64,000 nt of DNA, taken from assembly GCA_963821935.1 (NCBI GenBank), contig CAWGFM010000005.1:1302001-1366000 (forward strand). The letters run 5' to 3'. The DNA is from JAOUEA01 sp963821935. GTDB taxonomy: Bacteria > Actinomycetota > UBA4738 > HRBIN12. The position numbers and the translations under genes were made by a program. Shown one piece after another: positions 1-7,700 of this stretch (within the stretch, counting starts at the first letter, position 1; each line of letters opens with the position of its first letter). A model generated the notes under the pieces. The model had not been told where the DNA came from. It saw only the letters and a program-made list of their open reading frames with translations, and ran no database searches.

Positions 1-203
1 CGCTGCTGCGGACTGCCGGCGACGTAGTCGTCCTGGGCCCACACGCCGTCGGTCAGCTTGACGCGATATCCCTTGCCTTCCCACCACTCCACGGGTCGCT
101 CGATATCGCTCCGGTTGTAGTACGGCCCGCTGGGCGCGCAGACGCCGATCGTGCCGCCGGACGGCAGCGGTGCCCCGAACCTGGTTGCGGCGACCTGCGT
201 CAT
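1..203 (-). CDS. Peptidase family S66 (LD-carboxypeptidase/MccF-like), N-terminal fragment cut by window edge
   Basis: Only the first 67 codons are visible; the gene runs off the left edge. The N-terminus carries GVCAPSGP, then WWEGKGYRVKL and DDYVAGSPQQR, the typical opening of LD-carboxypeptidases and microcin-C-immunity-type serine peptidases, ahead of the nucleophile region. The Ser-Glu-His catalytic residues lie outside the window. The ATG shares ATGA with the stop of the preceding C45 gene, so it is translationally coupled and is the last visible gene of a leftward operon that starts with a permease. Family members cleave amide bonds to D-amino acids or modified peptides. Here it may trim a gamma-glutamyl or peptide product of the operon, which is inference. 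Family assignment is fairly sure, substrate unknown. Confidence 0.8.
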   Translation of the reverse strand, partial: MTQVAATRFGAPLPSGGTIGVCAPSGPYYNRSDIERPVEWWEGKGYRVKLTDGVWAQDDYVAGSPQQ

Positions 204-1312
204 GCGCGCATCACGTCCAGGTCGATCTCCTGATAGTCGTGCTCACATGGATTGCCAGGCGCCACCCACATGCGTCCGGACCCGACGTCGCTCACCATGG
301 AGAACAAGCACGCGCTGGCCTCGTCACCCTCATCGGGGTCGGGGTGCAGGCACACGGCTTGCGGGCTCGAATGATGGTCGCGCATCACGTCCATCAATTG
401 CTCCGGCGTCTGTGGATCCAGCAGGGTCAGCAGCTCCTGCAGACGCGCCAGCCGGGCCATGCTTCCTTCGGACGGCGCAGGGGCAAGCTCGGCCAGGTCG
501 CTCTGGTAGTGGTTCGTGTGCGCCCCCGCGTGATCCAGCAGGCGATGCTGGCGCCCGGTCGTCTCCAGCATGAACGCATCACCGCCCCCGAAGGCGTAGA
601 CGTGGCCGTAGCCGCCCGCCCGTCCCGGCATGGCCGCCCGCGCCGTGGCGTCGCCGCGATCGCGGGCTTCCAGCGAGCTGCGGCTCACCAGCACCCGCGG
701 AACGCCCACGCCGTCATCGGAGGCCGTGAGCGAGCCGATCCCTTGCGCGGCGCCGTGCGCGTTCATGCCCACCGCGGGCAAGCAGCACACGATCGTGGGT
801 GAGGCGACGGGGACGCGACCATCGCCGGGCCGATCGATCACGACCGCGACGTTGCCCATGTCCCCTGCCAGCCAATGCTCGTTGTGGGCGAGCAGCGTCG
901 TGTCATCGGTATGCACGGAGACGCTGGAGCAGCGCTCCAGGGAACCCCCGTTCGGTGCGGGTGGCTTCCGGTATCCCTCCTTCTTCTGCAGGAACATCAG
1001 CTCACCCTCTGGCGACTCGAGCAGGGGTTCGAGCTCTTCGAACGCGTTGATCGCGAAGAGCTCGAGCACGGGGACCATCGCACCGACGGACATGCCCTTC
1101 AGGACGTTCATCATGTCGGGGTAGGCCGTCTCGCCGGCCACCAGGTAGGGCGTGAGCAGATCTTGGAGCCGTTCCGACGAGACCCCGCGACGGTCGAGAT
1201 AGCGGTGGTAGAACTCGATCGAACCTCGGATCTGGTCGGCGAGCTCGGTTCCGATGTAGGAGCCTCGGGTGAAGCCGTCGCCCCGCGCATCGACCACGCG
1301 GACCTCGGTCAC
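200..1312 (-). CDS. C45-family N-terminal-nucleophile hydrolase/acyltransferase
   Basis: A 370-residue protein beginning VTEVRVVDARG from a GTG. It resembles peptidase family C45 (acyl-CoA:6-aminopenicillanic acid acyltransferase type), Ntn enzymes that self-cleave before a cysteine. The likely nucleophile is Cys128 in SLERCSSVSV, followed by an LLAHNEHW segment that fits the N-terminal strand of the mature beta chain. The N-terminal part has the family pattern of a GSYIGTELADQI helix. The reading frame stays open upstream, but that extension runs into the antisense of other sequence and has no family similarity, so the GTG at 1312 is chosen. No signal peptide is seen, so it is probably cytoplasmic. 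It lies 91 bases after the amidotransferase-GrpB gene and overlaps the S66 peptidase gene by 4 bases. It probably makes or breaks an amide bond in the same pathway. Confidence 0.75.
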   Translation of the reverse strand: MTEVRVVDARGDGFTRGSYIGTELADQIRGSIEFYHRYLDRRGVSSERLQDLLTPYLVAGETAYPDMMNVLKGMSVGAMVPVLELFAINAFEELEPLLESPEGELMFLQKKEGYRKPPAPNGGSLERCSSVSVHTDDTTLLAHNEHWLAGDMGNVAVVIDRPGDGRVPVASPTIVCCLPAVGMNAHGAAQGIGSLTASDDGVGVPRVLVSRSSLEARDRGDATARAAMPGRAGGYGHVYAFGGGDAFMLETTGRQHRLLDHAGAHTNHYQSDLAELAPAPSEGSMARLARLQELLTLLDPQTPEQLMDVMRDHHSSPQAVCLHPDPDEGDEASACLFSMVSDVGSGRMWVAPGNPCEHDYQEIDLDVMRA

Positions 1313-1403
1313 GGATGGTGCTCCAGGCAGTCTCCCAAGATGCCGGGGATTATCGCGGCAAGCGGGTGCGAACGCGAGCCCATCCCGCGGCGACGGGCCG
1401 GCT

Positions 1404-2729
1404 TCACGTCGTTCCCGACGGAACCCGCGTCTCGATCTCGCGGATGAAGGACGTCTTGCCGTCGACGTAGGCCATGAGGTCGCGGGGGTGGGCGGCGGCC
1501 AGGTCCCGCTTGAGCGCCTCGTAGGCAGCGGCTGTGCCGGGCTCGTCCCGCAAGGTGTCGCGGAAGGCCAGGTGGCGGCGTTCCCAGGTCCCGCCCGCCT
1601 TGCACGCATGGATCTGGAACCGACGGGTGCCGTCGGCATCATCCAGGGAGAAGTACTCGTGTTCGTCGTCCCACGGGTCGGCGATCCATCGGTAGCCGAG
1701 GGCTCGCAGCGGATCCACGTAGGCCGAGCGCGGCACCATGGACACCAGGGAGAGCTGGATGTCCACGATCGGTTTGGCCGCGAGCCCCGGCACGGCCGTC
1801 GAGCCCACATGATCGATGCGAGCGACCAGGTCCGTCGGCGATGCGCCTCGGATGCGATCGGCTTCCCGCTCGAAGGCCTTCGGCCAGCCGGGGTCGTAGT
1901 CGACAAGTTCGAAGTCGCGACTGCGGCCCCGGTCCTCCCCCACGCGAGCACGGGATCCGCGAAGCCTGGCGAGGTTCACGACTGCATCGAACAGGGACTG
2001 TTGCGCAGGATCGGTGGGCGCGGTTTCCTCCGGATGCCATTGGACACCGAGCATCCAGGTGATCTCGGCTTCGGAGCGGTTGGTCGTGTCCATGTCCGGG
2101 ACCGGCAACTCGATGGCCTCGATCAGGCCGTCGGGGCTTCGACCGCTCACGAGGAGGCCCTGTCCGAGCCGGTCGACGCCCTGATGATGGTGCGAGGAGC
2201 ACGTGAGTGGCCCGGACTTGGTCGTGGCCGAGAGCAGGGTCCGGGGTTCCGGCGTCACGGGGTGGAGCGTCTCGGTGCTCTCGATCGGCACACCGTGCTG
2301 GAGGAGGCCGGGCAGATCGGGCAGGTGCTGCAGCAACGAGCCCCCGAACGCGACGTTCATGATCTGCATGCCGCGGCAGATGCACAAGGTGGGCAGGTGC
2401 GTGCGGTCCGCCGCGTGGACGAGCGCGATCTCGATCTCGTCACGGTCAGATTCGATGCCGTAGTCGTGCTCGGTGTCGGGCGAGGCCCCGTAGCGAGCGG
2501 GCTCGACGTCACCGCCGCCCACCAGCACCAGGCCGTCGAACGGTTCGAGGAGGTCGTCGGCGTCGCCTGCTTCGCCCGGTGCGACGATGGCGGTCCGTGC
2601 GCCCGCCCTGCGCAGGGCATCGAGGTATGGAGCGGGAACGCCGTAGCCTCCCTGCGGCCACCGAGCGACCCGATCGTCGGCCAGGTGATAGCCCACCACG
2701 GCCACCAGTGGCCGATACGTGGTGCTCAC
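1404..2729 (-). CDS. Fusion of gamma-glutamyl hydrolase-type glutamine amidotransferase (C26/PuuD-like) and GrpB domain
   Basis: A 441-residue two-domain protein. Residues 1-260 form a class I glutamine amidotransferase of the C26/PuuD type: VLVGGGDVEPARYG, the nucleophile elbow LCICRGMQIMNV with its Cys, and VQWHPEE with the catalytic His and Glu. Enzymes of this group hydrolyse gamma-glutamyl amides such as gamma-glutamyl-GABA. From about residue 273 to the end is a GrpB (UPF0157) nucleotidyltransferase-fold domain with DYDPGWP, HVGSTAVPGLAAKPIVD and GYRW. The two are in one frame without a stop; normally they are separate proteins. The start is a GTG overlapping the stop of the preceding amidotransferase gene (GTGA), so the genes are coupled. 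The GrpB part may adenylylate or bind a nucleotide, but its substrate is unknown. Confidence 0.85.
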   Translation of the reverse strand: MSTTYRPLVAVVGYHLADDRVARWPQGGYGVPAPYLDALRRAGARTAIVAPGEAGDADDLLEPFDGLVLVGGGDVEPARYGASPDTEHDYGIESDRDEIEIALVHAADRTHLPTLCICRGMQIMNVAFGGSLLQHLPDLPGLLQHGVPIESTETLHPVTPEPRTLLSATTKSGPLTCSSHHHQGVDRLGQGLLVSGRSPDGLIEAIELPVPDMDTTNRSEAEITWMLGVQWHPEETAPTDPAQQSLFDAVVNLARLRGSRARVGEDRGRSRDFELVDYDPGWPKAFEREADRIRGASPTDLVARIDHVGSTAVPGLAAKPIVDIQLSLVSMVPRSAYVDPLRALGYRWIADPWDDEHEYFSLDDADGTRRFQIHACKAGGTWERRHLAFRDTLRDEPGTAAAYEALKRDLAAAHPRDLMAYVDGKTSFIREIETRVPSGTT

Positions 2730-3460
2730 GACGAGATCGGTTCCCCTGCGTTCGCGGCCGCCACCCGCACGAATCGTTCGAACACCTCGCGCCCACGCTG
2801 CTCGTGCCCGGCTTGATACCGGTCGGATTCGGCCAGGATCTGGTCGGCCGACTTGCCCCAGACCGACAGCAGGTCTTCCTGGGCGCTGAACTCGTGCAAC
2901 CACAGCTGCAGCTCCGACCGGTCGACCTCGAAGTGGAACTGCACGCCCCAGGTGCGGTCTCCTACCCGGTAGGCCTGGTTGACCACGTCGTCTCCGGTCA
3001 CGATCAGCGTGGCTTCCTCAGGCAGCGTGAACGTGTCCATGTGCCACTGGAACTGCATGTCGCCGTCGCGCAGGTGCGACAGCAGTGGGTCGCTGGACGC
3101 CTCGGGTGTCGGGCGGACGGGCCCGAATCCCACCTCGCGTACCGGGGCCTTGACGACGTCCCCGCCCAGGGACCATGCGAGCAACTGCGCCCCGAAGCAC
3201 ACCCCCAGGTACGGCACGCCGGCCTCCATGGCCTCGGTGGTCAGCGTGCGGGCTTCGTGGATGAAGGTGCGCTCGTCGGCGTGCTCCACGTTGTAGATGC
3301 TGCCGAACACGACGATGCCCGAGAAGTCGGTCGCGGACGGGCGTTCACCGCCCTCCAGCGCTTCCCAGACGGCGACGGGCACACCGGCGCCCTCCACCGC
3401 GCGCTTGGCCACGCCGAACGTCTCGCCCGCATCGCAGCGCGCGAACAGGATCGGTTGCAT
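2726..3460 (-). CDS. Class I glutamine amidotransferase (GMP synthase-like GATase domain protein)
   Basis: A 244-residue stand-alone GATase1 protein. The nucleophile elbow is GVCFGAQLLAWSLGG (Cys in the middle), and the His/Glu pair lies in WGVQFHFEVD. It belongs to the group annotated as GMP-synthase-like amidotransferases that sit beside GlnA-like ligases, rather than to GuaA itself, because no synthetase domain follows. It probably hydrolyses glutamine or a gamma-glutamyl amide. The ATG is preceded by TAGACT only 6 bases upstream and no Shine-Dalgarno sequence, so a leaderless transcript could start here in addition to read-through from the glutamine-synthetase-like gene, whose stop is 26 bases upstream. 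Its stop overlaps the start of the fused C26-GrpB gene. Confidence 0.85.
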   Translation of the reverse strand: MQPILFARCDAGETFGVAKRAVEGAGVPVAVWEALEGGERPSATDFSGIVVFGSIYNVEHADERTFIHEARTLTTEAMEAGVPYLGVCFGAQLLAWSLGGDVVKAPVREVGFGPVRPTPEASSDPLLSHLRDGDMQFQWHMDTFTLPEEATLIVTGDDVVNQAYRVGDRTWGVQFHFEVDRSELQLWLHEFSAQEDLLSVWGKSADQILAESDRYQAGHEQRGREVFERFVRVAAANAGEPISS

Positions 3461-3486
3461 GGGGCGAGTCTAGTGCGGCCGGCCCC

Positions 3487-4935
3487 TCACCCGCGTTCGA
3501 AGTAGCGCGCCAGCTCCCAATCGGTGATGCACAGGTTGTCGAAGTTCGCCTGCTCCTGCACGGCGGTGTTCAACAGGTGCCCGTAAACGTAGTCCCCGAA
3601 CATCTCCTTGGCGGGCTTGGACTTGCGGAACACGTCGATGGCCTCGTGCAGGCTGGTCGGCACCCGCGGCACACGCTTGGCCTCGTAGGCGTTCCCCTCG
3701 AAGACCGCCGGCGGCTCGATCTTGTTCTCGATGCCCCACATGCCGCTCGCCACCGTGGCCGCGAACGCCAGGTAGGGGTTGGCGTCGGCGCCCGGGATCC
3801 GGCACTCCACCCGGAAGGTCTTGTGCTCTCCGACCATGCGGTAGCCGGCGGTGCGATTGTCACGGCTCCAGACGATGGCGGTCGGCGCCCACGACGCCAG
3901 CTGGTAGCGCTTGTAGGAGTTGACGAAGGGGGCGTACATCCACGCCATCTCGCGCGCCGTCGTCATGATGCCGCCCAGGTACCAGCGGAACTCATCCGTC
4001 ATGTTGCCGACGCCGTCGTCGCTCCACGTAAGGCTCGTGGTGCCCTTGGCGTTCCAGATGGACGAGTGCAGGTGGCAGGACGAACCGGCTTCATCCATCG
4101 TCCACTTGGCCATGAAGGTCGCCGAGACGCCGTTCAGCGCCGCGATCTCCTTCACCCCGTGCTTGTAGAGCGAATGGTGATCGGCGTTGGACAAGGCGTC
4201 GGAGTACGTGATGTTGATCTCGTGCTGGCCCTTGCCGAACTCGCCCTTGGAGAACTCGATCGGGATGCCGGCACCGCGCATGTGGTTGCGGATCTGACGG
4301 ATGATCCACTCGTCCTTGGTGGTCTGCAGCATGTGGTAGTCCATGATGTAGGTGCTGGACGGGTGCACGTCGCGGTAGCCGCGCTCGGCCAACTCGTCGA
4401 AACCGTCCTTGAACAGGTAGAACTCCAGCTCCGAGCCGGTCTTGACGGTGAACCCCATGTCGGCGGCCTTCGCCAGCTGGTCCTTCAGGATCTGGCGCGG
4501 CGCCACCCGCACCGGCTCGTCGGAGTCCTCCTCGTAGATGTCGCAGATCACCATGGCGGTCTTCTCGAGCCATGGGCACAGGCGCATGGTGGCCATGTCG
4601 GGCTTCATGCGGAAGTCGCCGTAGCCGGTCTCCCAACTGGCGTACTCGTAGCCGGGGAGCGGCTCCATCTCCATGTCCACGGCCAGCAGGTACAGGCACG
4701 CGTGCAGGCCTTCGTCCCCGAGCACCTCGTCCAAGAAGAAGTCGGGCAGGATGCGCTTGCCCATGAACCGGCCCTGCAGGTCGGTGAACATGCAGAGCAC
4801 CGTGTCGATCTCGCCCGCGGAAGTGAGCTCTTCGAGCTGTGTCGTGGTCAGCATGCCTTGAGCTTCCATCCGAACCATCTCCTCGAGCATGCGCGAGGGC
4901 GGCGGGCTGATGCCCACCACCCTCGGTGAAATCAA
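3487..4935 (-). CDS. Glutamine synthetase-like gamma-glutamyl-amine ligase (GlnA4/PuuA group)
   Basis: A protein of up to 482 residues with the glutamine synthetase catalytic barrel: FTDLQGRFMGKR near the N-terminus, TGSELEFYLF (metal-binding Glu), FGKGQHEINI, DEAGSSCHLHSS, and the C-terminal RDNRTAGYR and RVECRIPGADANPY. Such proteins ligate glutamate to an amine using ATP; PuuA uses putrescine and Streptomyces GlnA4 uses ethanolamine. The sequence does not fix the substrate, but the adjacent ethanolamine-type permease favours ethanolamine or another small amine. The TTG start at 4935 has a GGAGG only 3 bases away. An internal ATG opening MEAQGMLTTTQ has GAGGAG at good spacing and may be the true start. 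It lies 21 bases downstream of the permease gene and clearly in its operon. Confidence 0.9.
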   Translation of the reverse strand: MISPRVVGISPPPSRMLEEMVRMEAQGMLTTTQLEELTSAGEIDTVLCMFTDLQGRFMGKRILPDFFLDEVLGDEGLHACLYLLAVDMEMEPLPGYEYASWETGYGDFRMKPDMATMRLCPWLEKTAMVICDIYEEDSDEPVRVAPRQILKDQLAKAADMGFTVKTGSELEFYLFKDGFDELAERGYRDVHPSSTYIMDYHMLQTTKDEWIIRQIRNHMRGAGIPIEFSKGEFGKGQHEINITYSDALSNADHHSLYKHGVKEIAALNGVSATFMAKWTMDEAGSSCHLHSSIWNAKGTTSLTWSDDGVGNMTDEFRWYLGGIMTTAREMAWMYAPFVNSYKRYQLASWAPTAIVWSRDNRTAGYRMVGEHKTFRVECRIPGADANPYLAFAATVASGMWGIENKIEPPAVFEGNAYEAKRVPRVPTSLHEAIDVFRKSKPAKEMFGDYVYGHLLNTAVQEQANFDNLCITDWELARYFERG

Positions 4936-4956
4936 GGTCCTCCCGGTCCCGGCTCG

Positions 4957-6513
4957 CTAGGGCTCCCGCACATCGCCGACGTGCATGGCTCCAGCGGTTT
5001 CCTTCTGAGTATCTCCGTGACCTCCTCCGCTCAATGCGAACTCTTCCTCGGGCGAAAGGACCAACCTGTGCCGTCCGACGATGGCGAAGTACAGGATGCC
5101 GATCAAGAAGTAGATCAGCGTGCCGTACACACCAGGACGGTAATCCTCGTTCGAATACAGCGAGATCAGCGAGATCACGGCGATGATGCCACCGATGGCG
5201 GCTCCCGCCACACCCAACGGGCTGCGGTACGGGCGTTCGATGTTCGGCATCTTCCTGCGTAACAGGATGAACGACAGGCATTGCATCGCGTAGGAGATCA
5301 CTGCTCCGAACACCGCCATGTACAGCAGCGCACCGACGATCTTTCCGGCGAGCACCCCCTCTTGCTTCCCCAGCTGATAGATCAGCACCGCCAACGCGTA
5401 GCCCACGACGGCGCCTGCGATCAAGGCAACGTGCGGAGTCCTGCGTGTCGGGTGCGTCACCGACAGCCACTTCGGGAAGTAGCCCGCCCGCGAGAGCGAG
5501 AAAGTATTCCGGCCGTAGGCGTAGATAATCGTGAAGAAGCTCGCGATCAATCCAGTGAGGCCAACCAGCGCGAGCAGCTCAGCCGACGTTCCGTCCCCGA
5601 AGACCGCCTTGAAACCATCGAACAACGGCGTCGCCGACACACCGATCTCTGCCGCACCCCCACCCACGCCAGTGTTCAAGAAGAGCGTGAGCAGACCGGT
5701 GATGAGCAACGTCGTCATGCCCCAGATCGTGGCGCGAGGGATGTCGCGCTTGGGATCCATCGACTCCTCGGCCGCCAGCGGGAGCTCCTCGATCGCCAAG
5801 AAGAACCAGATCGCGAAGGGGATCGCAGGGAAGATGCCTCCGATGCCCTTCGGCAAGAACGATGACCCTCCCGCCTCCGCGGGGATGTTGGTCCACAGCG
5901 AAGAGTCGAAATCGCCCGACACGAGAACGGCGATGAAGAAGAACGCCAGGATCCCTAGCGCCAGGATGTTGATGATCACCGTGAATCGCATCGTGGCTTC
6001 GATGCCAACGATGTTCAGGCCGACGAAGATGACGTAGAAGACCGCCCACCACGTGACTGGGCTGTTCCACCACGGCTCGCCGGCGAGGTCCAGGAGTCCC
6101 GCCATGATGTCGTGCATCAGGAACCCCATCGCCCCGACGACGACGGCCGGCGTGATCACGTACTCCATGTTCTCGGCCAGTCCGGTGATGAATCCCCCCC
6201 ACGGGCCCATTGCCGACCGTGCGAACGAGTACGCGCCACCGGTGTGAGGCAGGGCGGGTGACATCTCGGCGATGCTGAAGCACAACCCGTAGTACATGAT
6301 GGCGATGAAACCGGTGGCGATCAGCAGACCGCCGAACCCCCCCGCATCAAGGCCAAGGTTCCACCCGTAGAAGTCGCCTGAGATGACGGCCGCGACACCG
6401 AGTGACCACAGCGACCAGAACGCCGCGTGCCGACGGAGCCCGCGGCGCTCGAAGTACTCGTCGCCCACGTCCTGGTAGGTGACCGACCCGACTTTCCGTT
6501 CCTTGTCCGACAT
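4957..6513 (-). CDS. APC-superfamily amine/amino acid permease (ethanolamine permease-like)
   Basis: A 518-residue integral membrane protein with about 12 hydrophobic segments. The segment AVISGDFYGWNLGLDAGGFG and the following ALPHTGGAYSFARSAMGPWG and AENMEYVITPAVVV closely match the ethanolamine-transporter branch of the APC superfamily, where TGGAY/F is the conserved substrate-binding helix. It should import an amine or amino acid with a cation. The ATG at 6513 is preceded by GGGGGGACGT, and the more upstream in-frame codons have no ribosome site. It is the first gene of the leftward operon. An exact TTGACA box and an operator-like palindrome lie 60-75 bases upstream, implying control by the GntR regulator at 6969. 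Confidence 0.9.
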   Translation of the reverse strand: MSDKERKVGSVTYQDVGDEYFERRGLRRHAAFWSLWSLGVAAVISGDFYGWNLGLDAGGFGGLLIATGFIAIMYYGLCFSIAEMSPALPHTGGAYSFARSAMGPWGGFITGLAENMEYVITPAVVVGAMGFLMHDIMAGLLDLAGEPWWNSPVTWWAVFYVIFVGLNIVGIEATMRFTVIINILALGILAFFFIAVLVSGDFDSSLWTNIPAEAGGSSFLPKGIGGIFPAIPFAIWFFLAIEELPLAAEESMDPKRDIPRATIWGMTTLLITGLLTLFLNTGVGGGAAEIGVSATPLFDGFKAVFGDGTSAELLALVGLTGLIASFFTIIYAYGRNTFSLSRAGYFPKWLSVTHPTRRTPHVALIAGAVVGYALAVLIYQLGKQEGVLAGKIVGALLYMAVFGAVISYAMQCLSFILLRRKMPNIERPYRSPLGVAGAAIGGIIAVISLISLYSNEDYRPGVYGTLIYFLIGILYFAIVGRHRLVLSPEEEFALSGGGHGDTQKETAGAMHVGDVREP

Positions 6514-6572
6514 ACGTCCCCCCGTCTTCCCGACCAGTCGGCGGCTCGCCGCGTATCGAGCCACATCCGCCC

Positions 6573-6585
6573 TTTGTCTGTCAAA
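6573..6585. promoter_or_regulatory. Operator-like palindrome overlapping -35 of the permease operon
   Basis: TTTGTCTGTCAAA at this position differs by one base from the perfect palindrome TTTGTCTGACAAA at 6920-6932. On the minus strand it overlaps an exact TTGACA -35 hexamer; a convincing -10 is not obvious. The spacing to the permease ATG is about 60 bases. It is probably a binding site for the GntR-family protein encoded at 6969-7700. Repression by blocking the -35 is inferred. Confidence 0.6.
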
Positions 6586-6868
6586 CTTCCGACGGTGATC
6601 CAGGACCGGGCAGATCTCGGCGGAGGGTGACCAGGATGCCGGAGGATGCCGTGACGACCGCTATCGTGACGACTGTTCCGAACCGGTGGATCGACCATGA
6701 GAACGCGAGTCCGAAGACGACCGCGCATGCCAAGAACACCATGTTCACCGGCAGCTTGACGGCACGACGCCCGATCACTACGGCGATCGCGATGCCGACC
6801 AACGACCACCAGTCCCAACTCGTAGCGGGGTCCGGCCACGAGGGAACGCCGACGCCGAGAACGATCAC
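6581..6868 (-). CDS. Small predicted membrane protein
   Basis: A 95-residue frame from a GTG, beginning VIVLGVGVPSWPD. It contains about three hydrophobic stretches (LVGIAIAVVIG; VNMVFLACAVVFGLAFS; TVVTIAVVTASSGILV), separated by short basic loops, and ends PGPGSPSEV. No family is recognised. Its last codons overlap the operator-like palindrome before the permease gene. It runs in the same direction as the permease operon and divergently from the GntR gene. The Shine-Dalgarno is poor (GGGG 3-4 bases away). It could be a small accessory subunit of the transporter or a chance frame. The continuous hydrophobic pattern in a high-GC region favours a real gene only moderately. Confidence 0.45.
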   Translation of the reverse strand: MIVLGVGVPSWPDPATSWDWWSLVGIAIAVVIGRRAVKLPVNMVFLACAVVFGLAFSWSIHRFGTVVTIAVVTASSGILVTLRRDLPGPGSPSEV

Positions 6869-6909
6869 TGCCCCATCGTAAGGAGTTCCGGCCGCCTCGA
6901 GAGAATAGT

Positions 6910-6939
6910 TTGACCCGTGTTTGTCTGACAAAGTAGTGT
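6910..6939 (+). promoter_or_regulatory. Promoter with central GntR operator (TTGACC-18-TAGTGT, palindrome 6920-6932)
   Basis: TTGACC (6910-6915) and TAGTGT (6934-6939) are separated by 18 bases. The spacer contains the perfect inverted repeat TTTGTC-T-GACAAA. Binding there would block RNA polymerase, so the regulator gene just downstream is probably autoregulated. The nearly identical site at 6573-6585 suggests one regulator for both the sugar-type operon and the permease operon. Confidence 0.65.
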
Positions 6940-6968
6940 GTGGGCCATCATCCCGCTGCGAGGTGGCT

Positions 6969-7700
6969 TTGAAGAGACGGCTCTCATTTCGTGTTCGAGA
7001 CGAACTCGCCTCCCGTCTCTCGTCCGGGCGGATCCCTCCGGGGTCCAGATTGCCGCCCGAGCCCCAGCTCGCCGATGAACTCGGGGTATCGAGGGCGACC
7101 CTCCGCGAGGCCCTCCGGTCGCTCGAAGAGGACGGGTTCCTCACGCGGACCAGCGGCGCGGGCACGTACGCCACGCATCGTCCTCGGCTCCGAAACAACC
7201 TGGACGTCAACTTCGGCGTCACGGAGGCCATCGATGCGGCAGCGATGGTCCCCGGCACCCTCGAGAGCTCCGTCTACACCGAGGCGGCCACCGAGGACCA
7301 AGCGCGAGCGCTGGAGTTGTCCGAGGGTGATCCGGTCGTGATCTTCGAGCGCGTACGGTCCGCGGATCATCGGGCTGTCGTGTTCTCCAGGGACATCATG
7401 AACGCCCGTCGGCTGCCCGCGACTGAACTCGCGACGATGCCGCTGGATGGTTCCCTCTACGACATGTTCGAGAAGCGCGGGATCGCAGTGGAGCATGGCG
7501 TCGTGATCCTCGAGCCCGCTCGCGCCGATCGATCGGTGGCGCGACGACTCAAGGTGAAGGCTGGCACGCTCTTGCTGTATCTGCGACAGGTCGACTACGG
7601 GGGGGACGGAGAACCCTTGCTCTTGTCGCATGAGTTTCATCTGGCGGAAGCGTTCGAGTTCAGTGTGGTCAGACGTGGACCAGGAAGGAGAGGGACGTGA
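6969..7700 (+). CDS. GntR-family regulator, HutC/UTRA subfamily
   Basis: A regulator of about 243 residues. The N-terminal winged helix has RLPPEPQLADELGVSRATLREALRSL interrupted by no gaps (the GntR helix-turn-helix), followed by a wing ending GAGTYATHRP. The C-terminal half (SEGDPVVIFERVR, PLDGSLYDMFEKRGI, LLLYLRQVDY) is a UTRA effector-binding domain, which in this subfamily senses sugars, amino sugars or histidine-pathway intermediates. The TTG at 6969 has GAGG at 5-base spacing; a GTG at 6963 is the alternative. Its stop overlaps the GTG of the aldolase gene, so it heads the operon and should sense a substrate or intermediate of that pathway. Confidence 0.88.
   Translation: MKRRLSFRVRDELASRLSSGRIPPGSRLPPEPQLADELGVSRATLREALRSLEEDGFLTRTSGAGTYATHRPRLRNNLDVNFGVTEAIDAAAMVPGTLESSVYTEAATEDQARALELSEGDPVVIFERVRSADHRAVVFSRDIMNARRLPATELATMPLDGSLYDMFEKRGIAVEHGVVILEPARADRSVARRLKVKAGTLLLYLRQVDYGGDGEPLLLSHEFHLAEAFEFSVVRRGPGRRGT

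Noticed and set aside
3577..4929. Long open frame antisense to the glutamine-synthetase-like gene
   Set aside because: It is a Val/His/Arg-rich mirror of the real coding strand, as for similar long antisense frames at 34241-37708 and 12604-13587; such shadows are expected in high-GC DNA.
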